64,000 nt of DNA from Brachybacterium sp. YJGR34 (GTDB lineage Bacteria > Actinomycetota > Actinomycetes > Actinomycetales > Dermabacteraceae), in the NCBI RefSeq assembly GCF_003347015.1, contig NZ_PNFB01000006.1, forward strand, positions 62,001 through 126,000. The letters run 5' to 3'. Position 1 is the first letter of the stretch; each line of letters opens with the position of its first letter. The notes under the pieces were generated by a model. That model saw only the letters and a list, made by a program, of their open reading frames with translations, was not told where the DNA came from and searched no databases. A program made the translations under genes and the position numbers. Positions 1 to 7,556 of the stretch are shown here, in pieces.

Positions 1-83
1 ATGTCGCGCAGGATCAGCATCGACCAGGAGTCGCCGAGCGCTTCGACCGCGGCGTTGATCGCGCATCCGGAGCGGGGCTGCAT
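1..83 (-). CDS. HxlR-family transcriptional regulator, N-terminal fragment
   Basis: Read on the minus strand from an ATG at 81-83, the codons give MQPRSGCAINAAVEALGDSW followed by SMLILRD. This is the typical opening of HxlR-type winged-helix regulators: a redox-prone N-terminal Cys, then a LGDxWxxLILRD helix. The gene runs off the left edge, so only about 27 residues are seen. A GGGAGGA ribosome site lies just upstream of the ATG. It is divergent from the DHFR-like reductase at 173, with a perfect palindrome between them. HxlR proteins usually sense electrophiles or redox stress and repress a neighbouring detoxification gene, and that role is inferred here. Confidence 0.8.
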   Translation of the reverse strand, partial: MQPRSGCAINAAVEALGDSWSMLILRD

Positions 84-105
84 CGTTCCTCCCGAGGTGG
101 ATCTC

Positions 106-134
106 TTGACCGGTCTCCGTCCGCGCTCTAGCGT
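106..134 (+). promoter_or_regulatory. promoter of the DHFR-like/GNAT pair
   Basis: A -35 TTGACC (106-111) and a -10 TAGCGT (129-134) are separated by 17 bp. The expected start of transcription near 141 falls inside the palindrome at 140-152, so a bound repressor would block initiation. Confidence 0.6.
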
Positions 135-139
135 ACTGG

Positions 140-152
140 TTGCACAGTGCAA
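140..152. promoter_or_regulatory. palindromic operator TTGCACAGTGCAA
   Basis: This is a perfect 13-bp palindrome around a central A. It lies between the divergent HxlR regulator and the reductase gene and overlaps the predicted transcription start of the latter. The likely ligand is the adjacent HxlR protein (inference). Confidence 0.65.
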
Positions 153-172
153 TCACTGGAGGGGTGTGGACG

Positions 173-817
173 ATGGGGATCACGCGGGTGGATCTGAACG
201 TGTCGCTGGACGGGTACATGACCACCACGGACCAGACGCCGGAGGACCCGTTCGGCGCGGACTGGGAGCGGCTGACCGCGGCGTACACCGCGACCCGCAC
301 GTTCCAGCTGCGCCTCGGCCACGAGGGCGGCACCACGGGACTCGACGACGCCCATATCAAGGCGGAGTCCCACGGGATCGGCGCCGAGATCCTCGGCGCC
401 GGGATGTTCGGCTTCCATGCGCATCCGGAGGACTCCGACTGGCAGGGCTGGTGGGGGCCGAATCCGCCGTTCGGTGTGCCGGTCTTCGTCCTCACGCACC
501 GGGAGCGGGAGAGCCTCGCGATGGAGGGCGGGACCACCTACCACTTCCTCAGCGCCTCGCCCCAGGAGACGCTCGCCCGGGCGCAGGAGGCGGCCGGCGA
601 GCTCGACGTGCGCATCGGCGGCGGCGCCCGTGTGGTGAAGAACTTCCTCCGCGCGGGCCTGGTGGACCGGCTGCACGTCGCGATCGTGCCGATCCTGCTG
701 GGTCGCGGGGAGAGCATCTGGCAGGACCTGCGCGGATTCGAGGAGGGGCGCGAGATGCGCAGCGAGGTCGCCGAGTCCGGCGTGGTGCACGTCGTCTTCG
801 AGCCCCGCTCGTCATGA
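173..817 (+). CDS. dihydrofolate reductase (RibD C-terminal-like) family protein
   Basis: The 214-residue protein has the RibD_C/DHFR-like fold signature: an N-terminal VDLNVSLDGYM strand, a central acidic and glycine-rich segment, and a C-terminal GGGARVVKNFLRAGLVDRLH motif followed by PILLGRGESIW. Members are NADPH-dependent reductases of undefined substrate, not true folate enzymes. The start at 173 is chosen because the conserved segment begins at MGITRVDLN; an upstream in-frame start at 140 lies inside the operator. The last codons overlap the next gene (ATGA). Control by the divergent HxlR regulator is likely. A second family member lies at 33292. Confidence 0.8.
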   Translation: MGITRVDLNVSLDGYMTTTDQTPEDPFGADWERLTAAYTATRTFQLRLGHEGGTTGLDDAHIKAESHGIGAEILGAGMFGFHAHPEDSDWQGWWGPNPPFGVPVFVLTHRERESLAMEGGTTYHFLSASPQETLARAQEAAGELDVRIGGGARVVKNFLRAGLVDRLHVAIVPILLGRGESIWQDLRGFEEGREMRSEVAESGVVHVVFEPRSS

Positions 818-1296
818 GGCCGACGGGCGCGCCGCGCGAGCGCATCGTCCTGCGCGCGGCGCGGGCCGAGGAGGCGCCGCTGATCTCCGCCCTCGCACTG
901 CGGTCCAAGGGGCACTGGGGGTACTCGCCGGAGTTCCTCGCGGCCTGTCGCGAGGAGCTCACCCTCACCGCGGAGCAGTGCGCCTCCGGAGCGGTGCGGG
1001 TCGCCGTCCTGGACGGGCACCTCGCGGGATTCTCCCGACTCGACGGCGCGCCGCCCGAGGGGGAGCTGGAGGCGCTGTTCGTCGATCCGCCGTGGATCGG
1101 CGAGGGTCTGGGCGCCGCGCTGCTGGACGATGTGCTGCGCCGGGCCGCAGGCAGCGGGATGCGATACCTCGGCCTGGACGCCGATCCGGGCGCCGAGAGC
1201 TTCTACGCGAAGCACGGCGCGGTCACCGTCGGGCGCGCGGAGAGCGGCTCGATCCCGGGCAGGATGCTGCCGCGGATGCGCTTCGACCTGGGGTGA
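814..1296 (+). CDS. GNAT family N-acetyltransferase
   Basis: The 160-residue protein shows the GNAT core: ELEALFVDPPWIGEGLGAAL, with the acetyl-CoA pyrophosphate loop in GEGLGAAL, then LGLDADPGAESFYAKHGA, the usual FYxxxGF-like C-terminal motif. The ATG overlaps the stop of the preceding reductase in ATGA, so the two are translationally coupled and form a two-gene operon. The acetyl acceptor cannot be told from sequence. Confidence 0.8.
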   Translation: MRPTGAPRERIVLRAARAEEAPLISALALRSKGHWGYSPEFLAACREELTLTAEQCASGAVRVAVLDGHLAGFSRLDGAPPEGELEALFVDPPWIGEGLGAALLDDVLRRAAGSGMRYLGLDADPGAESFYAKHGAVTVGRAESGSIPGRMLPRMRFDLG

Positions 1297-1313
1297 GGCC
1301 GGGCTCCGACCCG

Positions 1314-1985
1314 TCAGAAGCTGCCGATGCCCTTGCCGATCATCGAGATGCCGATGACCAGGAGCAGGACGGCCATGATGACGGCGTTCTCCCGGGCGAG
1401 CCAGGTCCGCAGGGCGTCCAGGACACCCCGGAGCCTGTCGGCGGCGAGCAGATAGCCGACCACGGGCACCGCCACCGTCGAGGCGGCGAGAACGGTGAAG
1501 ACGGCGAGGACGGTGATCGTCGAGCCGGCGGAGAGACTCGCAGAGCCCACCGTGACACCGGCGCCCGCGGCCATGATGAGGTTCTTGGGGTTCACCGCGG
1601 ACAGCAGGAATCCGAGGCCGAGGGCCTTGCCGAGCGTGAAGGTGTCGATGGCCTTCATCCAGGTCGGCAGCGCAGCCTCCTCGCCCTCCTGAGGCCGCTT
1701 GCCCCACTGCTTCGCGGCGATCACGAACAGCAGCGCGCCGAGGAGGAGCTGGATGACCCCCTTGATCGGCTGCGCGGCGTCGGGATCCTGCTCGGGAAGC
1801 ACCGAGGACAGCAGCGTGAACAGCGAGATCGCGACGACGATCCCGGCGATCCAGCCGATCAGGAAGCCCACGCTCGTCGTCCGCGCCTTCGGGGAGAGCA
1901 GCATGAGGATCGCGGCGATGATCGGGATCGGGCTGATCGCGACGCCGAGCGCGAGCGGGAGGACGTCCCCGAGGGCGGAGCTCAT
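1314..1985 (-). CDS. GAP/LysE-like integral membrane protein
   Basis: The 223-residue protein has about six hydrophobic segments. A conserved start (LPLALGVAISPIPIIAAIL) and a NPKNLIMAAGAG motif after the third helix match the GAP (Sap, sulfolipid-addressing) family of actinobacterial membrane proteins related to LysE exporters. The family is associated with small-molecule or glycolipid export, and no substrate is inferable here. The gene is single and convergent with the GNAT gene (17-bp gap). Confidence 0.7.
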   Translation of the reverse strand: MSSALGDVLPLALGVAISPIPIIAAILMLLSPKARTTSVGFLIGWIAGIVVAISLFTLLSSVLPEQDPDAAQPIKGVIQLLLGALLFVIAAKQWGKRPQEGEEAALPTWMKAIDTFTLGKALGLGFLLSAVNPKNLIMAAGAGVTVGSASLSAGSTITVLAVFTVLAASTVAVPVVGYLLAADRLRGVLDALRTWLARENAVIMAVLLLVIGISMIGKGIGSF

Positions 1986-2095
1986 GGGCGGGCCTGCTTT
2001 CCGTGGACGAGGGGTGACCGGCGTCGATATCGTCGCACGGTTCGGCCCGCCCGGATCGTGTCGGCGCGACCGGGGTGGACCCGGCCGCGTGCACC

Positions 2096-2968
2096 TCAGC
2101 GCTCGAGCGAGGCGTAGTACTCCGCGAGGGTGCGCGAGCCGTGCCGCTCGCCGACGGAGTCCGTCAGGGCACCCTCGAGGAAGAACCGCGTCAGGGAGCC
2201 CGCACGGGGGCTCACCCGGTCCGAGGCCCAGACGGCCGCGGGGGCGACCGCCCGGGGCACGCCCAGGTAGCGCTCCTTCCTTCCGGCGGCGTCGAAGGCA
2301 ATCCGGGCGATGTCCCGGTACGTGAGCACTTCCGGACCGCCCACGTCCCAAGTCCCCGCCCCGCTGCGCAGACGGGCGAGGCAGAACTCCGCGAGGTCCG
2401 CGCCATGGATCGGCATCAGGCGCACGTCCCCGGCGCCCAGGCCCACCACCACGCCGCGCCGGGCGAGGTCGTAGATCTCGGTGAGGTCGGAGAAATATCC
2501 GGAGGGATTCACGATCTGGGGCGTGACCCGCGAGCGGGAGAGGGCCTCGACGAAGGCGTGCTTCGCCCGCATGAGCTCCGAGGTGCCCTTCTCGATGTTC
2601 ATCACGCCCACATAGAGGAAGGAGCGCACCTCCGCCTTCTCGGCCAGCTCGAGATAGCGCAGGTTCATGAGGAAGTCGATGTCCCACGGGAGCGCCTTCT
2701 GCCGCGTCACGCCGAGCGCGGACACCACGCGGTCCACGCCGTCCATGACCCGGCTGTCCAGCTCCGCGGCGCCGCGCGGCGCGATCACCCAGTCGTCGAC
2801 GAGTCCGGCGAGGCCGGGGGCGTCGTAGGCTCCGGGAGCCTCGGCGCGCCCCCGCTCGCGGACCACGGCCCGGACGCGGAAGCCCTCGGCGTGGAGGCGC
2901 TGGGCGAGGTGCCGGCCGACGTATCCGGTCGCGCCGACGAGAAGGACGGTCTCAGGGGACGAGGTCAT
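2096..2968 (-). CDS. NAD(P)-binding SDR (atypical, NmrA-like)
   Basis: The 290-residue protein opens with the Rossmann motif VLLVGATGYVGRHLAQRL and has the atypical-SDR segment SFLYVGVMNIEKG and a later NPSGYFSDLTEI loop. The usual YxxxK dyad is not obvious, so it belongs with the extended or atypical NAD(P)H-binding proteins (NmrA/DUF2867-like) rather than classical dehydrogenases. It probably has its own promoter (TAGCCT at 3026-3031) with a hairpin leader. Substrate unknown. Confidence 0.75.
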   Translation of the reverse strand: MTSSPETVLLVGATGYVGRHLAQRLHAEGFRVRAVVRERGRAEAPGAYDAPGLAGLVDDWVIAPRGAAELDSRVMDGVDRVVSALGVTRQKALPWDIDFLMNLRYLELAEKAEVRSFLYVGVMNIEKGTSELMRAKHAFVEALSRSRVTPQIVNPSGYFSDLTEIYDLARRGVVVGLGAGDVRLMPIHGADLAEFCLARLRSGAGTWDVGGPEVLTYRDIARIAFDAAGRKERYLGVPRAVAPAAVWASDRVSPRAGSLTRFFLEGALTDSVGERHGSRTLAEYYASLER

Positions 2969-2995
2969 GCCGTGGCCTTTCGTCGAAGGGGACGT

Positions 2996-3031
2996 CCGCG
3001 CTGCGAGAGCGCGGTGCTCCCCTCCAGGCTA
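2996..3031 (-). promoter_or_regulatory. -10 element and leader hairpin of the SDR gene
   Basis: TAGCCT (3026-3031, minus strand) is a good -10 hexamer. The leader then contains a perfect 7-bp hairpin, CCGCGCT/AGCGCGG with a 5-nt loop (2996-3014), before the start codon at 2968. Confidence 0.4.
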
Positions 3032-3046
3032 CGGCGCGGGCCCCGC

Positions 3047-3676
3047 TCAGAGGGTGCTGCGTCCCTGCGCCGCCGAGGTCACCAGATCGCTGCCCGCGAG
3101 CGCCTCGCCGGAGTCCACGGCCGCGACCCAGGCGGCGGTCTCCGCGACGGCAGCCCAGCTCGAGTTCAGCACCGCCATGAGCGTCTCGTGGACCTGGCGG
3201 GCGCTCGCCCCGCCCGCGTCGTTGACGATGTCGATCGCCCCGGTCGCGTCCGAGAGCACCTCGACGGCGAACCCGAGCGGCTCGGCGCCGGCGGCGGAGG
3301 CGAGCACGCAGTTGTTGTTCATGTAGCCGACGAGGGTGACGGTGTCGATGCCGTGCTCGCGCAGCCAGGACTCGAGCTCGGTGCCGGCGAAGACGCTCGA
3401 GAACTGCTTCGTCACACGCAGCGCGGCTCGCTCCTCGTGGGCGGCGACCTCGGGATGGTTCGCCCCGCTCGACGAGCCGGCGGCGAAGACCGGTGCCCCC
3501 TCCGGCAGTTCGTGCTGGACCAGGACGACTGGGATCCCGGCGGCCTCCGCCGTCTCGATCGCTGCTGCGATGCGGGTGATCGACCGCTCGCGGTCGGGAT
3601 GCTGGATCGGCAGCAGGCCGTCGAAGTACTCCTGCTGGGCGTCGATGACGATGAGGGCGCGGTGCGGTGCGGTCAT
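3047..3676 (-). CDS. isochorismatase-family cysteine hydrolase
   Basis: The 209-residue protein carries the family triad: Asp in ALIVIDAQQEYF near residue 12, Lys in VTKQFSSVF, and the nucleophilic Cys in VGYMNNNCVLASA, followed by AVEVLSDATGA. Relatives hydrolyse isochorismate, nicotinamide or other amides, and the exact substrate is not recognisable. A GGAGA ribosome site precedes the ATG. It lies 58 bp downstream of the flavin-dependent LLM oxidoreductase on the same strand, so the two probably form a catabolic or detoxification operon under the ABATE/CGNR-side control region. Confidence 0.8.
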   Translation of the reverse strand: MTAPHRALIVIDAQQEYFDGLLPIQHPDRERSITRIAAAIETAEAAGIPVVLVQHELPEGAPVFAAGSSSGANHPEVAAHEERAALRVTKQFSSVFAGTELESWLREHGIDTVTLVGYMNNNCVLASAAGAEPLGFAVEVLSDATGAIDIVNDAGGASARQVHETLMAVLNSSWAAVAETAAWVAAVDSGEALAGSDLVTSAAQGRSTL

Positions 3677-3734
3677 GGTGTTCTCCGGTTCGTCGGTGCG
3701 TGGGGCTCGTTGGGAAGGATGGGTGGGGCCGGGA

Positions 3735-4852
3735 TCAGCGCGCGGGGGTCATGCTGCCCGTCGGGTCCTGCGCCGGCTGGTCCGTGGGGCGGGCGTCCAG
3801 CCCGTAGTGCTCGGCGATCAGCTCGATGCCGCGCCGGTCGAGCTCGGCGGAGTGGCCGCTGACGACGAGCATCATCTCGTCGACACCGGTGCGCTCGTGG
3901 AGGACCTCGAGGCGGGCGGCGACCGCGGCCGGGGTGCCGTGGAGGCTGCGGTGGACATAGGCGTCGAGGACCTGCTGCTCCTGGATCGTGGCCGGATAGG
4001 CTCGACCTCCTCGGGCGGCAGCAGGAGGTAGCCCTTCCGCGTGAACATCCGCAGCATCGCCATCGCGGAGGTCGAGGCCTGGCGCCGCGCGGCGAGCGGG
4101 TCCTCGCTGATCGCCACCGGCACGCTGACCAGGGTGCGGGGTGCGGAGAGCGCCGCCGAGGGGCGGAACTGCTCGCGGTAGATCCGCAGGGCGGTGTCGA
4201 TGTCCGCGTCGCCGAACTGCAGGGCGAAGGCGTAGGGGCGGCCCAGCTGGGCGGCGAGCTGTGCGGAATAGGGTGAAGAGCCCAGCATCCACAGCTCCGG
4301 CGCGGTGGTCGGGGCCGGGACCCGGTTCTGCTCCGCCTGCCACGGCCCGGGGACCGCATGGACGGCGCGATAGGGGTGCGTGGGCGGGAACTCGTCGCCG
4401 AGGAAGCCGAGCAGCTCCGCGACCTGCTGCGGGAAGCCGTCGTTCGCATCGGCGCCCTGCCGCAGCGCGGCCGCGGTGGCGCCGTCGGTGCCGGGTGCAC
4501 GGCCCAGGCCCAGGTCGATGCGACCGGGCGCCAGGGCGTCGAGCATCCCGAACTGCTCCGCGACGAGCAGCGGCGCGTGGTTGGGGAGCATCACCCCTCC
4601 CGCCCCCAGGCGCAGGTGGGCTGTCTCGGCGATGAGCCGGGCGACCATGAGCGCCGGGGAGGAGACGGAGGTCGCGCCCATGGCGTGATGCTCGGACATC
4701 CAGAACCGGTGCAGTCCCCTCGCATCCGCGGTGCGGGCGAGTGCGATGGTGCCCGCCAGTCCCTCCTGGGCGGTCATTCCCACGCCGGTGCCGCCGGTGG
4801 CGAGCAGGGAGAGGGCGAACGGGGCAGAGCCCGTGGGGTGTCCGAGCGGCAT
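3735..4852 (-). pseudogene. LLM-class flavin-dependent oxidoreductase, frameshifted
   Basis: The N-terminal three quarters read as a luciferase-like monooxygenase of the MsnO8 type: an early GMTAQEGLAGTIALA, RFWMSEHHAM, GGVMLPNHAPLLVAEQF and GRIDLGLGRAPGTD. That frame breaks after GYLLLPPEEVE. The expected C-terminus (YPATIQEQQVLDAYVHRSLH, then GTPAAVAARLEVLHERTGVDEMMLVV) continues in another frame to the stop at 3735. The span is 1118 bp, one base short of 373 codons, so a single missing base near 3999-4001 explains it. Either the gene is inactivated or the assembly has a one-base error. The start at 4852 follows a GGAG site and fits the family start. Confidence 0.8.
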
Positions 4853-4913
4853 GCAGAAGCTCCATGTCTCATGGCAAAGTGGCACGTTTGACGTGACGTG
4901 AGCGTAGCAGAGA

Positions 4914-4943
4914 CTCACGGCAACGGCGGACTGTTACCGTGAG
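4914..4943. promoter_or_regulatory. inverted repeat between LLM oxidoreductase and ABATE regulator
   Basis: CTCACGGCAAC (4914-4924) and GTTACCGTGAG (4933-4943) are inverted copies matching at 10 of 11 positions, with an 8-bp spacer. The right arm contains TACCGT, which sits 6 nt before the ATG at 4947 and is the likely -10 box of the regulator gene. The repeat is a candidate autoregulatory operator shared by the two divergent genes. Confidence 0.5.
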
Positions 4944-4946
4944 GGC

Positions 4947-5537
4947 ATGGAGGAGTCAGAGCGCATCGAGGTGCCCGGGGTGCAGGAGCACCCGAGCCTC
5001 GCCCTGGTCGACAGCGAGGTCCGCACAGGCCGCGGAGGAGCGAGGGATGAACTCGAGACCCCGGAGGCGTTGCGCGCCTGGCTGCTCGAGCGCGACCTCA
5101 TCGACCCCGGGGCCGAGCTCTTCGAGCACTGCCGTGGTCGGATCGTGCGGCTGCGCGCGGACCTCCGGGAGCTCTTCGCCGCGCGCGCGACCGCGCACGC
5201 CCCGTCGGTGGGGGCGATCGAGGCTCTCAACCGTGCGCTGACCAGCGCCCCCGGCACCCTGCTCCTGCACTACGAGCCGGCGACGGGATTCGTCCGCGGC
5301 GCCGACCATCCCGCCACCCAGGTCATCGAGCACGTCATGGCCCTGATGGCAGAGGATGCTGCGGCTCTGCTGTCCGGGGAGGAGGGAGATCTGCTCGCCC
5401 TCTGCGGGGCGGACGGCTGCGAGCGCTTCTACCTGCGCACCCACGCGCGTCGGCAGTGGTGCTCGACCCGCTGCGGAGACCGGATGCGCGCCGCGCGCGC
5501 CTACGCCCGCCGGCGCTCGGCGCTCGCGAGGACCTGA
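4947..5537 (+). CDS. ABATE-domain/CGNR zinc-finger regulator
   Basis: The 196-residue protein ends in a CGNR-type zinc finger: CGADGCERFYL, then RRQWCSTRCGDRMRA. The usual CGNR tetrad reads CGDR here. The N-terminal half is the helical ABATE region (RAWLLERDLIDPGAELFEH). These are stress-induced transcription factors in actinobacteria. The start fits a leaderless transcript, since TACCGT at 4935-4940 lies exactly 6 nt before the ATG. It is divergent from the LLM oxidoreductase across a shared inverted repeat, which suggests it controls itself and that gene. Its 3' end overlaps the convergent gene by 37 bp. Confidence 0.8.
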   Translation: MEESERIEVPGVQEHPSLALVDSEVRTGRGGARDELETPEALRAWLLERDLIDPGAELFEHCRGRIVRLRADLRELFAARATAHAPSVGAIEALNRALTSAPGTLLLHYEPATGFVRGADHPATQVIEHVMALMAEDAAALLSGEEGDLLALCGADGCERFYLRTHARRQWCSTRCGDRMRAARAYARRRSALART

Positions 5538-6736
5538 GTCGCACCGCGTCGTGCGTGGGGGAAGAGCTCCTCCCGGTCCTGGAAGCTCAGGATGCTCGGG
5601 TTCTCGACGACGCCGTCCCGGATCTCGATCGCCCGCGAGACGGTCGGGCTCGAGGCCCACGCCGCGGGACCCTCCATCACCGTGCGCAGGAACGGAAGCA
5701 GGGCCGCGCTGACCTCCCAGGTGGCCGCGTTCCACAGATGGGACGGGCTGTGATCCACCGCGTAGTGGTGCACGCCGTCGCCGACGACGAACATCGGGTC
5801 CTCGAAGGTGGTGGGCCGCGCCCACTCGAAGCCCATCCCCGCATCGCAGGAGACGTCGATGATCAGGCTGCCCGGGGCGAATCCCGCGAGATCCGCCGTG
5901 CGGAGGTAGGTCAGGGGAGCGGCGACGTCCTGGAGGGTGCAGTTGACGACGATGTCATGGGAGGCGAGGAACGTGGCGAGCGGGACCTCGCCGCGCGCCG
6001 TGGGCACCGTGCTGCGGTGGGCCTCGCCATCGACGAGGGGGAGGTGGGTGATGTGCGCGCCGTGGATCGGGGAGCTGACCGCGCCGATGTCGCGCTGCGT
6101 GAGGACCTGGATGTCGTGGATCCCCTGGGCGGCGAGAGCGGTCACCGCGCCGCGGGCCGTCGCGCCGAAGCCGATGACCACGGCGCTCCGCCGCGGACCG
6201 TAGGTGCCCGTGATGCCGGTGAGGCTCAGGGCATGGAGCACGGAGCTGTAGCCGGCGAGCTCGTTGTTCAGGTGGAAGACGTGCAGGCCGAACTCGCCGC
6301 GGCTCGTCCAGTGGTGCATCGCCTCGAAGGCGATGAGGGTGAGGCGGCGGTCGATCGCCGTCTGCGTCATCGCCGGGTCCTGCACGCAGTGCGGCCAGCC
6401 CCACAGCACCCTGCCCTCGGGGATCGCCGCGACGTCGTCCGCCTGGGGCTTGGGGAGCAGCAGGATGTCGGCCGTGCGGAGCACCGTGGCGCGATCGGCG
6501 ACGCGACCCACCCGCGAGGCGACGTAGCCGTCGGCGAGCTGGAAGCGCTCGCCGTAGCCGTGCTCGACGATCATCCGGGCGCGGAGATCGGGGTCGATCC
6601 GCTCGAGGTGGTGGGGATGGATCGGCAGCCGGTGCTCGTTCTCCATCGAGGACTCGGCGAGCAGTCCCAGGGTGAGCAGCGGGCTCGCGGGGGACAGCGG
6701 GCGGGGTGAGGCGGTGCCGGGCATCCGGGCTCCCAT
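5501..6736 (-). CDS. N5-(carboxyethyl)ornithine synthase/alanine dehydrogenase-like protein
   Basis: The 411-residue protein belongs to the alanine dehydrogenase/PNT superfamily. An N-terminal LTLGLLAESSMENEHRLPIH segment matches the ENExRxPI opening of that group, and a Rossmann motif (SAVVIGFGATARGAVTALA) sits mid-protein. The short form without transhydrogenase domains resembles CeoA, which makes N5-(1-carboxyethyl)ornithine from ornithine and pyruvate. The substrate here is not proven. Starts at 6736 or 6724 are both possible, and neither has a strong ribosome site. Its 3' end overlaps the convergent ABATE gene by 37 bp. Confidence 0.65.
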   Translation of the reverse strand: MGARMPGTASPRPLSPASPLLTLGLLAESSMENEHRLPIHPHHLERIDPDLRARMIVEHGYGERFQLADGYVASRVGRVADRATVLRTADILLLPKPQADDVAAIPEGRVLWGWPHCVQDPAMTQTAIDRRLTLIAFEAMHHWTSRGEFGLHVFHLNNELAGYSSVLHALSLTGITGTYGPRRSAVVIGFGATARGAVTALAAQGIHDIQVLTQRDIGAVSSPIHGAHITHLPLVDGEAHRSTVPTARGEVPLATFLASHDIVVNCTLQDVAAPLTYLRTADLAGFAPGSLIIDVSCDAGMGFEWARPTTFEDPMFVVGDGVHHYAVDHSPSHLWNAATWEVSAALLPFLRTVMEGPAAWASSPTVSRAIEIRDGVVENPSILSFQDREELFPHARRGATQVLASAERRRA

Positions 6737-6785
6737 CGTCGGGGAACCAGGGTCAGCTCCCTTCTGATCGTACGCGCCCCCTCAG

Positions 6786-6897
6786 CCGGCGCCTGCTGGC
6801 TGTTCTCCTCCCGCCTCGTCCCTCGGCAGCACGTCGATCAGGCGGTGCCGTCTGGCTGATCTCCTACCGCCTCGTCCCTCGGCAGCACGTCGATCAG
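6786..6897 (-). repeat. two tandem copies of a stop-codon-linked repeat (56-bp period)
   Basis: 6786-6841 and 6842-6897 agree at about 50 of 56 positions. The conserved 42-bp core (6800-6841 and 6856-6897) is bounded by CTGATC and GATCAG in the second copy. On the minus strand the second copy starts exactly with the stop codon of the VOC gene (TGA at 6894-6896). Related cores lie at 13276-13316 and 63889-63930, again starting at a stop codon in sense orientation. Confidence 0.85.
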
Positions 6898-7331
6898 CTG
6901 ATCTCCTCGGCGAGGCCCAGGAGGATGCCCTCGGGGCCGCGCACGTAGCACAGCCGGTAGGCGTCCCCGTAGCGGACCACCTCCTCGCTCACGAGCTCCG
7001 CGCCGTGCTCATCGAGGCGCGCGAGGGTCGCGTCGAGATCCTCCACGCGGAACATGGCGCGCAGGTAGCCCAGGGCGTTGACGGGGGCGCGCCGGTGATC
7101 GGCGATGATCGCGGGGTCGAGGAAGCACGTGAGCTCGAGACGGCCGTGCCCGTCGGGCGTGCGCAGCATCGCGATCTCGCAGCGCTGCCCCTCCAGGCCC
7201 GTGACACGGCCGGCCCACTCGCCCTCCACGACGGTGCGGCCCTCGAGCTCGAGCCCGAGGGCGCGGAAGAAGTCGATCGCGGCGCTCAGGTCCTCGACGA
7301 CGATGCCGACATTGTCCAGTGACACGGTCAT
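6894..7331 (-). CDS. VOC/glyoxalase-fold protein
   Basis: The 145-residue protein has the paired beta-alpha-beta-beta-beta layout of vicinal oxygen chelate proteins: LDNVGIVVEDLSAAIDFFRA at the start, a mid RLELTCFLDP strand, then RAMFRVEDLDATLARLDEHG and a final RGPEGILLGLAEEI with the typical C-terminal Glu. The function could be lyase, dioxygenase or drug binding; no neighbour narrows it. TAGGAT (7338-7343, minus strand) lies exactly 6 nt before the ATG, suggesting a leaderless mRNA. The stop codon is the first part of a structured repeat. Confidence 0.75.
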   Translation of the reverse strand: MTVSLDNVGIVVEDLSAAIDFFRALGLELEGRTVVEGEWAGRVTGLEGQRCEIAMLRTPDGHGRLELTCFLDPAIIADHRRAPVNALGYLRAMFRVEDLDATLARLDEHGAELVSEEVVRYGDAYRLCYVRGPEGILLGLAEEIS

Positions 7332-7337
7332 ACCGCC

Positions 7338-7343
7338 ATCCTA
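7338..7343 (-). promoter_or_regulatory. leaderless -10 box of the VOC gene
   Basis: TAGGAT on the minus strand, 6 nt before the ATG. Confidence 0.55.
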
Positions 7344-7432
7344 GGCCCCCCACTCGGGGTCCCGGGGGCGGGTGCGCGCCGCGACGGCGCGGCCGCGGCC
7401 CCAGGTAGGATCGTCCCAGGTCATCGGCGGAT

Positions 7433-7528
7433 ATGCCTCCGTTCACCTGGAACGGGGGATACCTCGCCGGATTCCGCTTCGGATACTGGCGGGGTCGGCG
7501 CGCGCTGGCATCGGCACGCCGCGGCTAA
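7433..7528 (+). CDS. candidate 31-residue leader ORF upstream of the sulfatase
   Basis: An ATG-to-TAA frame encodes MPPFTWNGGYLAGFRFGYWR followed by an Arg/Ala-rich tail, and ends 28 nt before the sulfatase start. It is rich in aromatic residues and Arg and has no Cys, so it is not a cysteine attenuator. A possible -10 (TAGGAT, 7406-7411) would place the transcription start just ahead of it. About three quarters of its codons end in G or C, less than in neighbouring genes. Coding status is uncertain, and a chance frame in the leader is quite possible. Confidence 0.2.
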   Translation: MPPFTWNGGYLAGFRFGYWRGRRALASARRG

Positions 7529-7556
7529 CCACGAGAACTGCTCGAGGAGAGAACAC

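Noticed and set aside
1..813. Long plus-strand frame running from base 1 into the GNAT gene
   Set aside because: Its first part reads as Arg/Gly/Pro-rich low-complexity protein, overlaps the reductase gene and the HxlR operator, and has no recognisable domain.
7347..7556. Cysteine-type attenuator before the sulfatase
   Set aside because: The small frame has no Cys codon, so sulfur-starvation attenuation of that kind is not supported.
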